From an uncultured Clostridia bacterium (GTDB lineage Bacteria > Bacillota > Clostridia > Oscillospirales > Oscillospiraceae): a stretch of DNA of 64,000 nt. Location of the stretch: contig CAKNZJ010000282.1 in the NCBI GenBank assembly GCA_932222125.1, positions 50,598 through 114,597 on the forward strand, read 5' to 3'. The translations under genes and the position numbers were made by a program. Each line of letters starts with the position of its first letter. Within the stretch, counting starts at the first letter, position 1. Below are positions 26,745 through 34,571 of this stretch, piece by piece. The notes under the pieces are model-generated. The model saw nothing but the letters and a program-made list of their open reading frames with translations. It searched no databases and had not been told where the DNA came from.

Positions 26745-27716
26745 ATGTTTGGCAAACTCATTGAGAAACTAAAGGCCTCGCCAAAGCGCATTGTCTTCAC
26801 TGAGGGAACGGATGAGCGCATTTTAGAGGCAGCTGCCCGTCTGCTCTCCGGTACATTTCTGACCCCCGTCCTAGTCGGCAATGCTAACGAAGTGCGGGCC
26901 GCCGCAGAGGCCTCCGGCTTCAACATCCGCGGCGCGGAAATCCTAGATCCGGCCACCTACGACCGAATGGACGAGATGGTGGCCGCTATGGCGGAGCTTC
27001 GCCGGGGCAAGATGTCCATCGACGAATGCCGGGACGCCCTGCAAAAGGGCAATTATTTTGGCACCATGCTGGTCAAGATGGGCGTGGCCGATTGTCTGCT
27101 GGGGGGAGCTACCTACTCCACCGCCGATACCGTGCGCCCCGCCCTGCAGCTGATCAAAACCAAGCCCGGCAACAAAATTGTATCCTCCTGCTTTATCATG
27201 GTCCGGGAGGGCGTGGGTGACAACACCGTGCTGGCCATGGGAGATTGCGCCATCAATATCAAGCCCTCCGAAGATGATCTGGTGGAGATTTCCATGGAGA
27301 TCGCAAAGTGCGCCCGCATCTTTGGTATTGATCCCAAGGTGGCCTTCCTGAGCTATTCCACCAACGGCTCGGGGAAAGGAGAGGATGTGGAGAAAGTGCG
27401 CAACGCCTGCGAGAAGGTCAAGGCCCTCAACCCCGACTTCCCCGTGGACGGCGAGATCCAATTTGACGCCGCCGTCTCCCCTTCGGTAGGCCAGCTGAAA
27501 TTTCCCGGCTCCCCGGTGGCAGGCTATGCCAACACCTTTATCTTCCCAGATATCAACGCAGGCAACATCGGCTACAAGATTGCCCAGCGCCTGGGCAATT
27601 TCGATGCCTATGGCCCCATCCTGCTGGGCCTGAACGCCCCCATCAACGATCTGTCTCGGGGCTGCACCGCGATGGAAGTCTACTCTATGGCCATCATCAC
27701 CGCTGCCCTGGCCTAA
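26745..27716 (+). CDS. pta: Phosphate acetyltransferase
   Basis: A 323-residue enzyme that interconverts acetyl-CoA and acetyl phosphate, the first step of acetate formation with ATP yield. It has the short single-domain form usual in Clostridia: FVFTEG-type N-terminus (KRIVFTEGTDERI), the GMLVKMGVADCLLGGATYSTADTVRPAL-like region and the C-terminal FPDINAGNIGYKIAQRLG and INDLSRGC blocks. ATG at 26745 follows GGGAGGT by nine bases; an in-frame upstream ATG lacks a ribosome site. No acetate kinase gene lies beside it. A terminator follows. Confidence 0.97.
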   Translation: MFGKLIEKLKASPKRIVFTEGTDERILEAAARLLSGTFLTPVLVGNANEVRAAAEASGFNIRGAEILDPATYDRMDEMVAAMAELRRGKMSIDECRDALQKGNYFGTMLVKMGVADCLLGGATYSTADTVRPALQLIKTKPGNKIVSSCFIMVREGVGDNTVLAMGDCAINIKPSEDDLVEISMEIAKCARIFGIDPKVAFLSYSTNGSGKGEDVEKVRNACEKVKALNPDFPVDGEIQFDAAVSPSVGQLKFPGSPVAGYANTFIFPDINAGNIGYKIAQRLGNFDAYGPILLGLNAPINDLSRGCTAMEVYSMAIITAALA

Positions 27717-27738
27717 ACGCTACATACCGCCTATAACG

Positions 27739-27768
27739 AAAGCCGCCTGCCATTGGCAGACGGCTTTT
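27739..27768 (+). terminator. Intrinsic terminator after pta
   Basis: AAGCCGCCTGCCA pairs with TGGCAGACGGCTT (one bulged mismatch) followed by TTTTTC. It may also serve rpsT, which converges from the right. Confidence 0.85.
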
Positions 27769-27776
27769 TCTTTCTC

Positions 27777-28040
27777 TTACGCCAGCTTATTCAGCTTCAA
27801 GGTCATGGCGCTCTTTTTGTTGGCCGCGTTATTTTTATGCAGCAGACCCTTGGCCGCCGCCCGGTCCACCGCCTTCACAGCCACCTTATATGCGGCATCG
27901 GCCTCGCTGCGGTCGCCACCCACCACGGCAGCCTCAAACTTCTTCAGGTCGGTCTTCAATTCGGACTTCTGAGCCTTATTCTGGGCGGCCTTTGCAGCGT
28001 TCACCAGAACGCGCTTCTTAGCAGACTTGATATTGGGCAA
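27777..28040 (-). CDS. rpsT: Small-subunit ribosomal protein S20
   Basis: An 87-residue basic protein: PNIKSAKKRVLVNAAKAAQNKAQKSEL at the N-terminus and HKNNAANKKSAMTLKLNKL at the end, both standard for S20, which binds 16S rRNA early in 30S assembly. The start is TTG at 28040: it gives the canonical MPNIKSAKKR beginning and lies eight bases after GGAGGAGG, whereas the GTG at 28049 abuts that site. A rare start codon fits the poor-start autoregulation known for S20 in E. coli (established there, inferred here). Confidence 0.96.
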   Translation of the reverse strand: MPNIKSAKKRVLVNAAKAAQNKAQKSELKTDLKKFEAAVVGGDRSEADAAYKVAVKAVDRAAAKGLLHKNNAANKKSAMTLKLNKLA

Positions 28041-28098
28041 ACCAAACACCTCCTCCGATTTTGACGATTTTATACGCAGTTTCTTTTAACAGGTATCC

Positions 28099-28127
28099 AT
28101 TCTACCATGAAGACTCTGGGATTGCAA
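28099..28127 (-). promoter_or_regulatory. Promoter of rpsT
   Basis: Minus strand TTGCAA (28122-28127), 17 bases, TAGAAT (28099-28104), about 58 bases before the TTG start. Confidence 0.65.
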
Positions 28128-28232
28128 CACTTATTTTCTTTTTTGCATAAAAACTTTTTTGTAACAAAAGATAGGGATAATTGACACTCAAAGTACAACA
28201 CCTTGTATGCAGGGTATGCAGGAGGAATCCAT

Positions 28233-29135
28233 ATGACACAACGGCGTACCGATCTGGCGGTAGAGGCCCATCAGCTCTGGCAGGAAAGTGCGGAAGGGAG
28301 GGCAGCCTCCGCCCTGCCCGGCGTCCAGGCCCAGGAGGGAGAACAGGAAGGTTTTTCCGTCACCACAGTGACCATCTCCACTCCTGAGGCCGCCAAGACC
28401 CTTGGTAAGCCAGAAGGGGTATATGTCACCGTTGAACTGGACGCTCTGCTCCGCCGGGAAGAAGATGCCTTTCAGAGGGCGGCCCTGGCGGTGTCCACCC
28501 TTCTGAAGCCTCTGCTCCCCCCATCTGGAACCGCCCTTGTGGTGGGGCTTGGCAACCGTGCCGTGACACCTGATCTGATCGGTCCCCTCACCACAGACCA
28601 TATGCTAGTCACCCGCCACCTGGTGGAACAAGCGGCAGACCACTTTGGCCATCTGCGTCCGGTGGCCTCGGTGGCACCCGGCGTGCTGGCCTCCACTGGA
28701 ATAGAGAGCGGTCTTGTGGCCGCAGCCCTGTCCCAGCAGTTGAAGCCCTCCTGCGTCATCGCGGTAGACGCATTGGCCTCCCGCTCCCTGGACCGGTTGT
28801 GCCGCACAATCCAACTGTCCAACACTGGTATTATCCCCGGTTCCGGGGTTGGCAACCACCGCTCCTCCCTGGACCAAAACAGCCTCGGGGTGCCAGTGTT
28901 TTCCGTAGGCGCACCCACAGTTGTAAATGGCGCCACCTTGACCCTGGACCTGCTTGAACAGGCCGGCGCCCCCGCCCCGGAGCAGGACACCCTGACTCGT
29001 GGTCAGGACCTGTTCGTCACCCCCCGGGATATAGATAGTAAAGTAGCTGACATCTCTAAGGTTCTGGGCTATGGAATCAGTCTGGCCCTCAATCCATCCC
29101 TGACGATAGAGGACCTTGTAATGTTGCTGGAATAA
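28233..29135 (+). CDS. gpr: Germination protease GPR (small acid-soluble spore protein endopeptidase)
   Basis: A 300-residue member of peptidase family A25, made in the forespore as a zymogen and activated to degrade SASPs at germination. Recognisable blocks: RTDLAVEA at the N-terminus (the autocleavage region), VVGLGNRAVTPDLIGPLT, VAPGVLASTGIES, KPSCVIAVDALASRS, IQLSNTGIIPGSGVGNHR and NGATLTLD. ATG at 28233 follows GGAGGAATCCAT. The ribosomal protein gene rpsT is divergent, the usual neighbour arrangement in Firmicutes. It shows that the host forms spores. No convincing sigma-G promoter could be picked out. Confidence 0.97.
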   Translation: MTQRRTDLAVEAHQLWQESAEGRAASALPGVQAQEGEQEGFSVTTVTISTPEAAKTLGKPEGVYVTVELDALLRREEDAFQRAALAVSTLLKPLLPPSGTALVVGLGNRAVTPDLIGPLTTDHMLVTRHLVEQAADHFGHLRPVASVAPGVLASTGIESGLVAAALSQQLKPSCVIAVDALASRSLDRLCRTIQLSNTGIIPGSGVGNHRSSLDQNSLGVPVFSVGAPTVVNGATLTLDLLEQAGAPAPEQDTLTRGQDLFVTPRDIDSKVADISKVLGYGISLALNPSLTIEDLVMLLE

Positions 29136-29166
29136 GCCGCCCGACCACAACCGACAAACTCTCCAC

Positions 29167-29195
29167 TTGTCCAATTTCCTCCAGTCTGCTATACT
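29167..29195 (+). promoter_or_regulatory. Promoter of the YihY-like gene
   Basis: TTGTCC (29167-29172), 17-base spacer, TATACT (29190-29195), 45 bases before the GTG start. Confidence 0.55.
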
Positions 29196-29239
29196 TTTAC
29201 GCAAAAGCGCTCAATCACATCTGGAGGGAGGCAAGGCTT

Positions 29240-30103
29240 GTGAACAGGAAACGGAACAAACTAATGAAACTTCCGCCTGTCCAATTTGCGGTGGATATGC
29301 TGGATGTCTACTTTTCCAAGCGGGTGGGCCGAGCTGCGGCAGAACTGGCCTATTTCCTAATCCTCACCTTCTTTCCCATCATCATCTGCGTGTCCATCTT
29401 TGTAGAGCGGCTCCACCTAAATCCATCCACCCTACTCACAGAGCTGACCCGCATCCTTCCCGATGGAGTCATCGCCATCTTTCAGGATTATCTGCGCTAT
29501 GTGGACATCAACCAATCCTCCGCCATGCTCATTGGCGGCATCTTTATGGCAGTGCTGTTTGCCTCCGCTGCGGTCCGGGCCCTGATGAACATTATGCATG
29601 AGATCTACGGCCGGGCCAATTTTCAAGGGTTTTGGCAGCTTGTGGCCAGTGTGTTGTTCGCCATCCTCCTGCTGGCCACCATCTATCTGTCCATGGCCGT
29701 TGTAGTGACGGGCAACTGGTTTTTCCGTCTGCTGGGCCAGCTTTTGGACCTGGAGGGCCTGGTGGAGCAGTTTGCCATTTGGCAATGGGTGAAGTACCTG
29801 CTGCTGCTGAGCCTGGTGTTTCTTTTTATCCTGCTCCTCTACCGCTTTGCCGCCCCCCTGCGTCGCCCCAGACCACCGGTGGTGCCGGGGGCGCTGGCCG
29901 CCGCGGTGGCATTGGCAGTGGCATCCGCGGTGTTCTCGTTGCTTATGGGCCATTCCACCCGGTACTCTCTCGTCTACGGCTCCCTGACCTCTGTCATCAT
30001 TTTGCTGCTGTGGCTGTATCTTTGCGGCAACGTGCTCATCTTAGGCAACGCCTTCAACTACGTCCTTTATAAACGGCGTCAAAGCAAGTCAGGCGGCGCA
30101 TAA
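29240..30103 (+). CDS. YihY/BrkB family inner-membrane protein
   Basis: A 287-residue membrane protein with six hydrophobic segments. Family features: RVGRAAAELAYFLILTFFPIIICV near the N-terminus, the VIAIFQDYLRYV amphipathic stretch, FASAAVRALMNIMHEIYG and the C-terminal YGSLTSVIILLLWLYLCGNVLILGNAFN. The start is GTG at 29240 with GGGAGG eight bases before. YihY/BrkB proteins have been called ribonuclease BN in error; the true role (perhaps a transporter or lipid-related) is unsettled. It lies between gpr and an unknown gene. Confidence 0.9.
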   Translation: MNRKRNKLMKLPPVQFAVDMLDVYFSKRVGRAAAELAYFLILTFFPIIICVSIFVERLHLNPSTLLTELTRILPDGVIAIFQDYLRYVDINQSSAMLIGGIFMAVLFASAAVRALMNIMHEIYGRANFQGFWQLVASVLFAILLLATIYLSMAVVVTGNWFFRLLGQLLDLEGLVEQFAIWQWVKYLLLLSLVFLFILLLYRFAAPLRRPRPPVVPGALAAAVALAVASAVFSLLMGHSTRYSLVYGSLTSVIILLLWLYLCGNVLILGNAFNYVLYKRRQSKSGGA

Positions 30104-30166
30104 AATCCCTCCCATGCGGCAAACTATGCTGGGATGGGCCGTTTACCCAGAGAAGGAGGCACCGCT

Positions 30167-30634
30167 ATGTGGCAGATCGGAGTGTGGGAACGAGACGAAG
30201 GACTGGCGGAACGGATCAGCCGTCTTTCGGAGGGCAAGCCCTCCCTGATCCGGGCCTGTCGTCACCCGGCGCTGCTGTCGGGCTTGGATCTAGACCTTCT
30301 GATTGTCTCCCCAGGCGCCACCGGATGGGCAGGGGCCGCCGCCCTGCTGTGTCACACAGCCCTCCTCCCCGGTGGGCTGTCTGCCATTACCCGCTCCCTT
30401 CCTGCTGACACTGTGCTCAGCTATGGCGCCTCCAGCCGGAACACTCTCACACTGTCCAGCCTGGAGGAACAGCGGGCATCTGTGGCAATACAGCGGGAGT
30501 TTATCTCCCTAGATGGCCACGCGGTGGAACGGCAAGAGCTGGTACTCCCCTATGATGGACGCTCCCCAGACCTGTTCCTGGCGGAGGCAGGCGCTGCCCT
30601 GCTGCTTGGCCGGTTGGGTTCCGATATTAAATAA
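30167..30634 (+). CDS. Hypothetical protein
   Basis: A 155-residue soluble protein, ATG at 30167 with AAGGAGG ahead. The first half alternates hydrophobic and charged stretches in a Rossmann-like way (LDLLIVSPGATGWAGAAALLC, LPADTVLSYGASSRNTLTLSSL). The second half has a charged QREFISLDGHAVERQELVLPYDG stretch. The mixed alpha/beta pattern suggests a small nucleotide- or cofactor-binding fold, but no family is recognised and no catalytic residues can be named. It sits 63 bases behind the YihY-like gene and is probably cotranscribed with it. Confidence 0.72.
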   Translation: MWQIGVWERDEGLAERISRLSEGKPSLIRACRHPALLSGLDLDLLIVSPGATGWAGAAALLCHTALLPGGLSAITRSLPADTVLSYGASSRNTLTLSSLEEQRASVAIQREFISLDGHAVERQELVLPYDGRSPDLFLAEAGAALLLGRLGSDIK

Positions 30635-30716
30635 ATCTTTGCGGGTGCGCCAACCGACGCCCCCGCATTTCTTTTTACCCCACTCCCAATCTATCGCGCT
30701 TTTTTTCGCTTTCCCC

Positions 30717-30745
30717 TTTACGTTTTAGAAATGGTGTGATAATAT
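30717..30745 (+). promoter_or_regulatory. Possible promoter of the DUF1836 gene
   Basis: TTTACG (30717-30722), 17 bases, TAATAT (30740-30745); the region is AT-rich and lies about 28 bases before the GTG start. Confidence 0.35.
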
Positions 30746-30773
30746 ATCATATATTAGATTGGAGGAATGCTCT

Positions 30774-31310
30774 GTGGAAGCGCTCGCCCGGCTAAAGCAG
30801 TATCTGTCGGAGGCCCGCCCCGACAGTTGGGACGAGCTGCCTGACATCCCCCTATACATGGATCAGGTAGTGTCCTACCTCTCCCGGCAGCTGCTCTCCT
30901 TTGACGAGGGGGACGCCCTTACCCCCGCCATGATTAATAACTATATTAAGGACGGATTGTTGGCTAGGGCACACGGAAAGAAGTATGACCAGGAACACTT
31001 GGCCCTGCTCACCGCCATCAGCGCTCTCAAGCAGGTCATGTCCGTCCGGGAGATGAAGGTGCTCACTTCCGTGGGCCGGGAAATGAGCGAATCCAAGCGG
31101 CAGTATGAGTACTTTTGCAAGTATCTGGATGAAGCCATGACAGAGACAGGGGAGAGGCTGGATGACGATCTCTCCGATCACGATCTGCCCAAAGTGGCTT
31201 TGGAGCTGGCCCTGCGCAGTTACGCCAGCGCGCTGGCCTGCCGCCAGGTACTGGCTATCCTGGCCCAGCGCACCGGTCATGAGGAACTGCTGTCTAAGAA
31301 AAAAAAGTGA
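30774..31310 (+). CDS. DUF1836 domain protein
   Basis: A 178-residue protein of the DUF1836 family (PF08876): LPDIPLYMDQVVSYLSRQL, then LTPAMINNYIKDGLL and KKYDQEHLALLTAISALKQVMSVREMK. The arrangement resembles a MerR-like winged helix, so a DNA-binding role has been suggested for the family. The start is GTG at 30774, eight bases after GGAGG; a longer TTG reading includes the ribosome site itself. The C-terminus ends in a run of lysines. It precedes the DegV gene by 50 bases. Confidence 0.85.
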   Translation: MEALARLKQYLSEARPDSWDELPDIPLYMDQVVSYLSRQLLSFDEGDALTPAMINNYIKDGLLARAHGKKYDQEHLALLTAISALKQVMSVREMKVLTSVGREMSESKRQYEYFCKYLDEAMTETGERLDDDLSDHDLPKVALELALRSYASALACRQVLAILAQRTGHEELLSKKKK

Positions 31311-31360
31311 CCCTGGCCCACCACAGCCAGCCAAACCAACGACAGATGGAGGTTTCCCCT

Positions 31361-32233
31361 ATGCACGACTATATTATTATGACCGATTCGTCCTGTGACC
31401 TCCCTGATACCATGGTGCGGGAGCTTGATCTCCAGGTTCTCCCCCTCGCCTTTACCATTGACGGCCAGACCTATCTTAACTACCCAGATAATCGTGAGAT
31501 GTCACCGGAGGAGCTGTGCCGCAGGCAGAAGGCGGGCTCCATGGCCACCACCAACGCGGTCAACGTAGGTCAGGCCACCGAGTCCATGGAATGTTTTCTA
31601 AAAGAAGGGAAGGACATTTTAGTGCTGGCCTTTTCCTCCGGCCTGTCCACAACCTGCAATTCCTTCCAAATTGCCGCCAACGACCTGGCGCAGCAATATC
31701 CCAACCAGACGGTGTGCGTGGTGGACACCCTTTGCGCCTCTCTGGGGCAAGGGCTCATCGTCTATCTGGCCGCCCAAATGAAGCAGGCAGGCAAGTCCCT
31801 GAATGAGGTTCAAAACTGGGTCGAGGCCAACAAGCTTAATGTCTGTCACTGGTTTACCGTCAATGACTTGTTCTTCTTGAAGAAGGGGGGGCGGGTGTCC
31901 GCCGCCACCGCCGTGGTTGGCACCATGCTCCAGATTAAGCCAATCCTGCATGTAGACGATGAGGGCCATCTGATCAAAACGGCCACTGCCCGCGGGCGCC
32001 GGGGTTCCCTGGACGCTCTCATGGACAGAATCGGCGAACTAGCTACCGACCCATCCCAGCAAGTGGTGTTCCTCAGCCACACTGACTCCCATGATGAGGC
32101 CATCCAGATGGCCTCTGACATTAAGGCCCGCTACGGGGTGAAGGAGGTCATTGTCAACCACATCGGCCCCGTAATCGGCGCCCACACCGGCCCTGGTTGT
32201 ATCGCCCTGTTCTTTATGGGAAAGCACCGGTAA
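31361..32233 (+). CDS. DegV family fatty-acid-binding protein
   Basis: A 290-residue protein of the DegV family, which binds fatty acids and supplies them to the FakA kinase (as FakB) in Firmicutes. Motifs: DYIIMTDSSCDLP at the N-terminus, SMATTNAVNVGQ, AFSSGLSTTCNSFQIA, the KKGGRVSAATAVVGTMLQIKPI block and HIGPVIGAHTGPGCIALFF at the C-terminus. ATG at 31361 with GGAGG seven bases upstream. No fakA-like kinase is in the window. A bidirectional terminator follows. Confidence 0.95.
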   Translation: MHDYIIMTDSSCDLPDTMVRELDLQVLPLAFTIDGQTYLNYPDNREMSPEELCRRQKAGSMATTNAVNVGQATESMECFLKEGKDILVLAFSSGLSTTCNSFQIAANDLAQQYPNQTVCVVDTLCASLGQGLIVYLAAQMKQAGKSLNEVQNWVEANKLNVCHWFTVNDLFFLKKGGRVSAATAVVGTMLQIKPILHVDDEGHLIKTATARGRRGSLDALMDRIGELATDPSQQVVFLSHTDSHDEAIQMASDIKARYGVKEVIVNHIGPVIGAHTGPGCIALFFMGKHR

Positions 32234-32238
32234 CGCAT

Positions 32239-32268
32239 AAAGCCCTCACCATGGATGGTGAGGGCTTT
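32239..32268 (+). terminator. Bidirectional terminator
   Basis: Perfect 14-base arms AAAGCCCTCACCAT / ATGGTGAGGGCTTT with a two-base loop between the convergent degV-like and dnaC-like genes. Confidence 0.85.
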
Positions 32269-32271
32269 CGT

Positions 32272-33276
32272 TTACAGCTTGTGGAGTAGGCGCAAATCCT
32301 CCCCATAGAAGGTGAGCTCCTGATACAGCCCCCCGATGCGGGAGGCCAGTTGGGGCGTATACCGGGCAGCAATGTGCTCCATAGACAGATTGGTTGAAAT
32401 GATGGTGTGACGGTTGGCTTGCAGCCGGCTGTTTACCACTTCATACAGGGCGCTCTGGGTCATGGCAGTGGTGAGCTCACTGCCCAGATCATCCAAAATC
32501 AACAAATCACAGCCCAAATACCGCCGGGTGCTGTCCTTGGCCTGTCTCCCCTCCTCCTCATCCCGGGTAAAACGGCGGGTTTCAAAGGCGGCAAACAGGT
32601 TGATGGCAGTATCATATACCACCGAATGCCCCCGCTGGGACACCTCCCGGGCGATACAGCCAGATAGGAATGTCTTACCCAGGCCAGTGGCGCCGGACAG
32701 CAGCAGATTTTTCAAGGGATACTGAGGAAACTGGCGGGCATAGCCCTCGCATACCGCCACCACCCGGCACATATTCTTCCTGGGAGAGCGCCCCTCTCCC
32801 TGCCACGGCTGATCACTGTACACATCCAATCGCAGCTTATCAAAGGACTGCCCTTCTGTCAGCCCCAACAATGCGGTGAGAGAACGCATCTGTTCTTGCG
32901 CGCATAATTTCTTCAGGCAGCTGCACATACTGGTTCCCGCCCAGCCCGAATCGCCGCAGCAGGGACAGGCCGGGGTATCGTCCAGATCAGCCATCTGGTA
33001 GCCAAGCTGGGTTAGCAGATCCCTCCGCTCCCGCTGGAGGGCCTGGTTGCGCCGGCGGATGCCGGTAATCTCCGGGCCGTCCGGCCGAATGGGCACTCCA
33101 CCAGTGGCCAGCTGGGCCAGTTCCGCCATAGTGCCCCGGATGGCCACATCCAATTCCCTGAGCCGGGGATGGGCAGCATAGAGCGTCCGTTCCAATTCAA
33201 ATCTCCGGCGGGCCCGAGTCTCCCGCTGGCGGTTTAGGCGGGCCGATGCTCGCTGGATTACCTCCGGTTCATACAT
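32272..33276 (-). CDS. DnaC/DnaI-type helicase loader ATPase
   Basis: A 334-residue AAA+ ATPase. The N-terminal 110 residues are helical; a zinc-binding cluster follows (CPCCGDSGWAGTSMCSC), then Walker A GATGLGKT, Walker B LLILDDLGSE and sensor NRHTIISTNLS. This is the layout of Firmicute DnaI/DnaC loaders that place the replicative helicase on DNA. Its start lies seven bases after the stop of the DnaD-domain gene, its functional partner in primosome assembly, so the two are cotranscribed from the promoter at 34289-34317. Confidence 0.92.
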   Translation of the reverse strand: MYEPEVIQRASARLNRQRETRARRRFELERTLYAAHPRLRELDVAIRGTMAELAQLATGGVPIRPDGPEITGIRRRNQALQRERRDLLTQLGYQMADLDDTPACPCCGDSGWAGTSMCSCLKKLCAQEQMRSLTALLGLTEGQSFDKLRLDVYSDQPWQGEGRSPRKNMCRVVAVCEGYARQFPQYPLKNLLLSGATGLGKTFLSGCIAREVSQRGHSVVYDTAINLFAAFETRRFTRDEEEGRQAKDSTRRYLGCDLLILDDLGSELTTAMTQSALYEVVNSRLQANRHTIISTNLSMEHIAARYTPQLASRIGGLYQELTFYGEDLRLLHKL

Positions 33277-33282
33277 TGGCCG

Positions 33283-34251
33283 TCACCCCTCTCCCCTCTG
33301 TTGCTTTAGGAATTGATCCAGCCAATCAGCATTTTTCTGAATGCGCTCCTGGCTAGGCTGATAGTTGTCTCCGGGTTTTCTTTCCTGCCGGTTGGGCTGG
33401 CGCCGGACAGGCTTGTCCCCTGTCCGCACCTGCTCCGGTGTACGATAGCCTGATTGGCGCCACGACTGGAGTATCTTATTGGCATAGGGCCAATTCATGC
33501 TTCCCTTTTGATAGACGGTGCGCTCGTAGGCCAAACGGATGAGCTCATCACTATATCCCGCCTCCACCCACTGGGCGATGAATTCCCGCTCTTTCTCCAC
33601 CGCCGCACGCCGCTCAGTGACGCCCACAGCGGACAAAACAGCCCATTCCCGGCTGTCCACCTGCTCCTGACGGCGAAGATATTCCTCCGCCCGTTCAACA
33701 GTATCCACACCCAGGCGTTTCCACCGGAATCCCTCCCGCTGGATGCGGGGCATCCGGGGAGAATAGACAGGATTATCCCGTCGGCGGCGCTCCTCCCGGA
33801 TCACATAAGCAGTCAAAAGAAGGATAACCTCCAACGGTAGGGCCAGATAGTCATACAGGGTGTACAGACATTTCAAATCGTTGTCGGAAAACACCCGGCC
33901 CAAGATGCGCTCCAGTTCCCGGTATAGCCCCTTAAATTCTCCCTCCCGCTCTAACGCGGCGACCAGTTCGCCACGGCTGTACTCTGGAGGCGCTGTTTCC
34001 AGCTCTTGCGGCTGTGCCGCCATCCCCTGGGCGGGAGGCTGGGCCAGTTCTAAAGCGGCCAGCCCCTTAAAAGCCCGGTTCAACCGCTCCCCAGGCCAAT
34101 GTAGACGGTTGGCCGCCTTATCCCCATCTCCACCGCACTCCAGGAGTGCTAGATATAGGAGGGCACCGTCCCCATCCCCCGCCTCCACCAGCCGCCGGGC
34201 AGCCTGGGCGGACATAGACAAAATCTCATTTGGCAGCAGCAGCGCGGGCAT
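33283..34251 (-). CDS. DnaD domain primosomal protein
   Basis: A 322-residue protein with an N-terminal winged-helix-like part and two DnaD/DnaB_2 segments (about residues 98-165 and 205-275). The second ends in the conserved YQKGSMNWPYANKILQSW motif that binds DNA. A proline- and alanine-rich linker (about 75-90) and a charged tail (RRQPNRQERKPG) surround them. DnaD-type proteins remodel the origin and recruit the helicase loader, whose gene follows directly. ATG at 34251 has GGAGGG upstream. Confidence 0.9.
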   Translation of the reverse strand: MPALLLPNEILSMSAQAARRLVEAGDGDGALLYLALLECGGDGDKAANRLHWPGERLNRAFKGLAALELAQPPAQGMAAQPQELETAPPEYSRGELVAALEREGEFKGLYRELERILGRVFSDNDLKCLYTLYDYLALPLEVILLLTAYVIREERRRRDNPVYSPRMPRIQREGFRWKRLGVDTVERAEEYLRRQEQVDSREWAVLSAVGVTERRAAVEKEREFIAQWVEAGYSDELIRLAYERTVYQKGSMNWPYANKILQSWRQSGYRTPEQVRTGDKPVRRQPNRQERKPGDNYQPSQERIQKNADWLDQFLKQQRGEG

Positions 34252-34288
34252 GGAAGTCCCTCCTTCCCCTAATTTTCATCAGATTTTT

Positions 34289-34317
34289 ATTTTAACTGAT
34301 TGCAGCCTAAAAATCAA
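34289..34317 (-). promoter_or_regulatory. Promoter of the dnaD-dnaC unit
   Basis: Minus strand TTGATT (34312-34317), 17 bases, TAAAAT (34289-34294). The 320-base gap 34252-34571 holds only this and the divergent promoter at 34502. Confidence 0.6.
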
Positions 34318-34501
34318 CCACCCTGCCATCATTAAACATCCTTACCCACCGGTTGCCACACACCATTCCGCCCATATCCCAAACGGCCATGGAGCACAGC
34401 CACACCCCCTCTGTTTCCGGAATATTGGCCGTGCCAGCGACTGAAATGCGTATAGACCAACCATCCTTCAAGGCATTGTAAATTTTTCCATAAAAAAGGA
34501 C

Positions 34502-34530
34502 TTGTCATCGGCGAAAATATTATGTAGAAT
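34502..34530 (+). promoter_or_regulatory. Promoter of the GH25 lysozyme gene
   Basis: TTGTCA (34502-34507), 17 bases, TAGAAT (34525-34530), each five of six to consensus; 41 bases before the ATG. Confidence 0.65.
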
Positions 34531-34571
34531 AAACGTATTCTTTGATTGATTTATTCTGGAAAGGAGCCGTC

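Noticed and set aside
26943..27461. A 172-codon antisense frame over pta
   Set aside because: Shadow of the real coding strand; composition rich in His and Gly without family motifs.
28130..28200. Sigma-G promoter for gpr
   Set aside because: TGCATAA and an AT-rich stretch are present, but no -10 like CATACTA is found at the proper distance.
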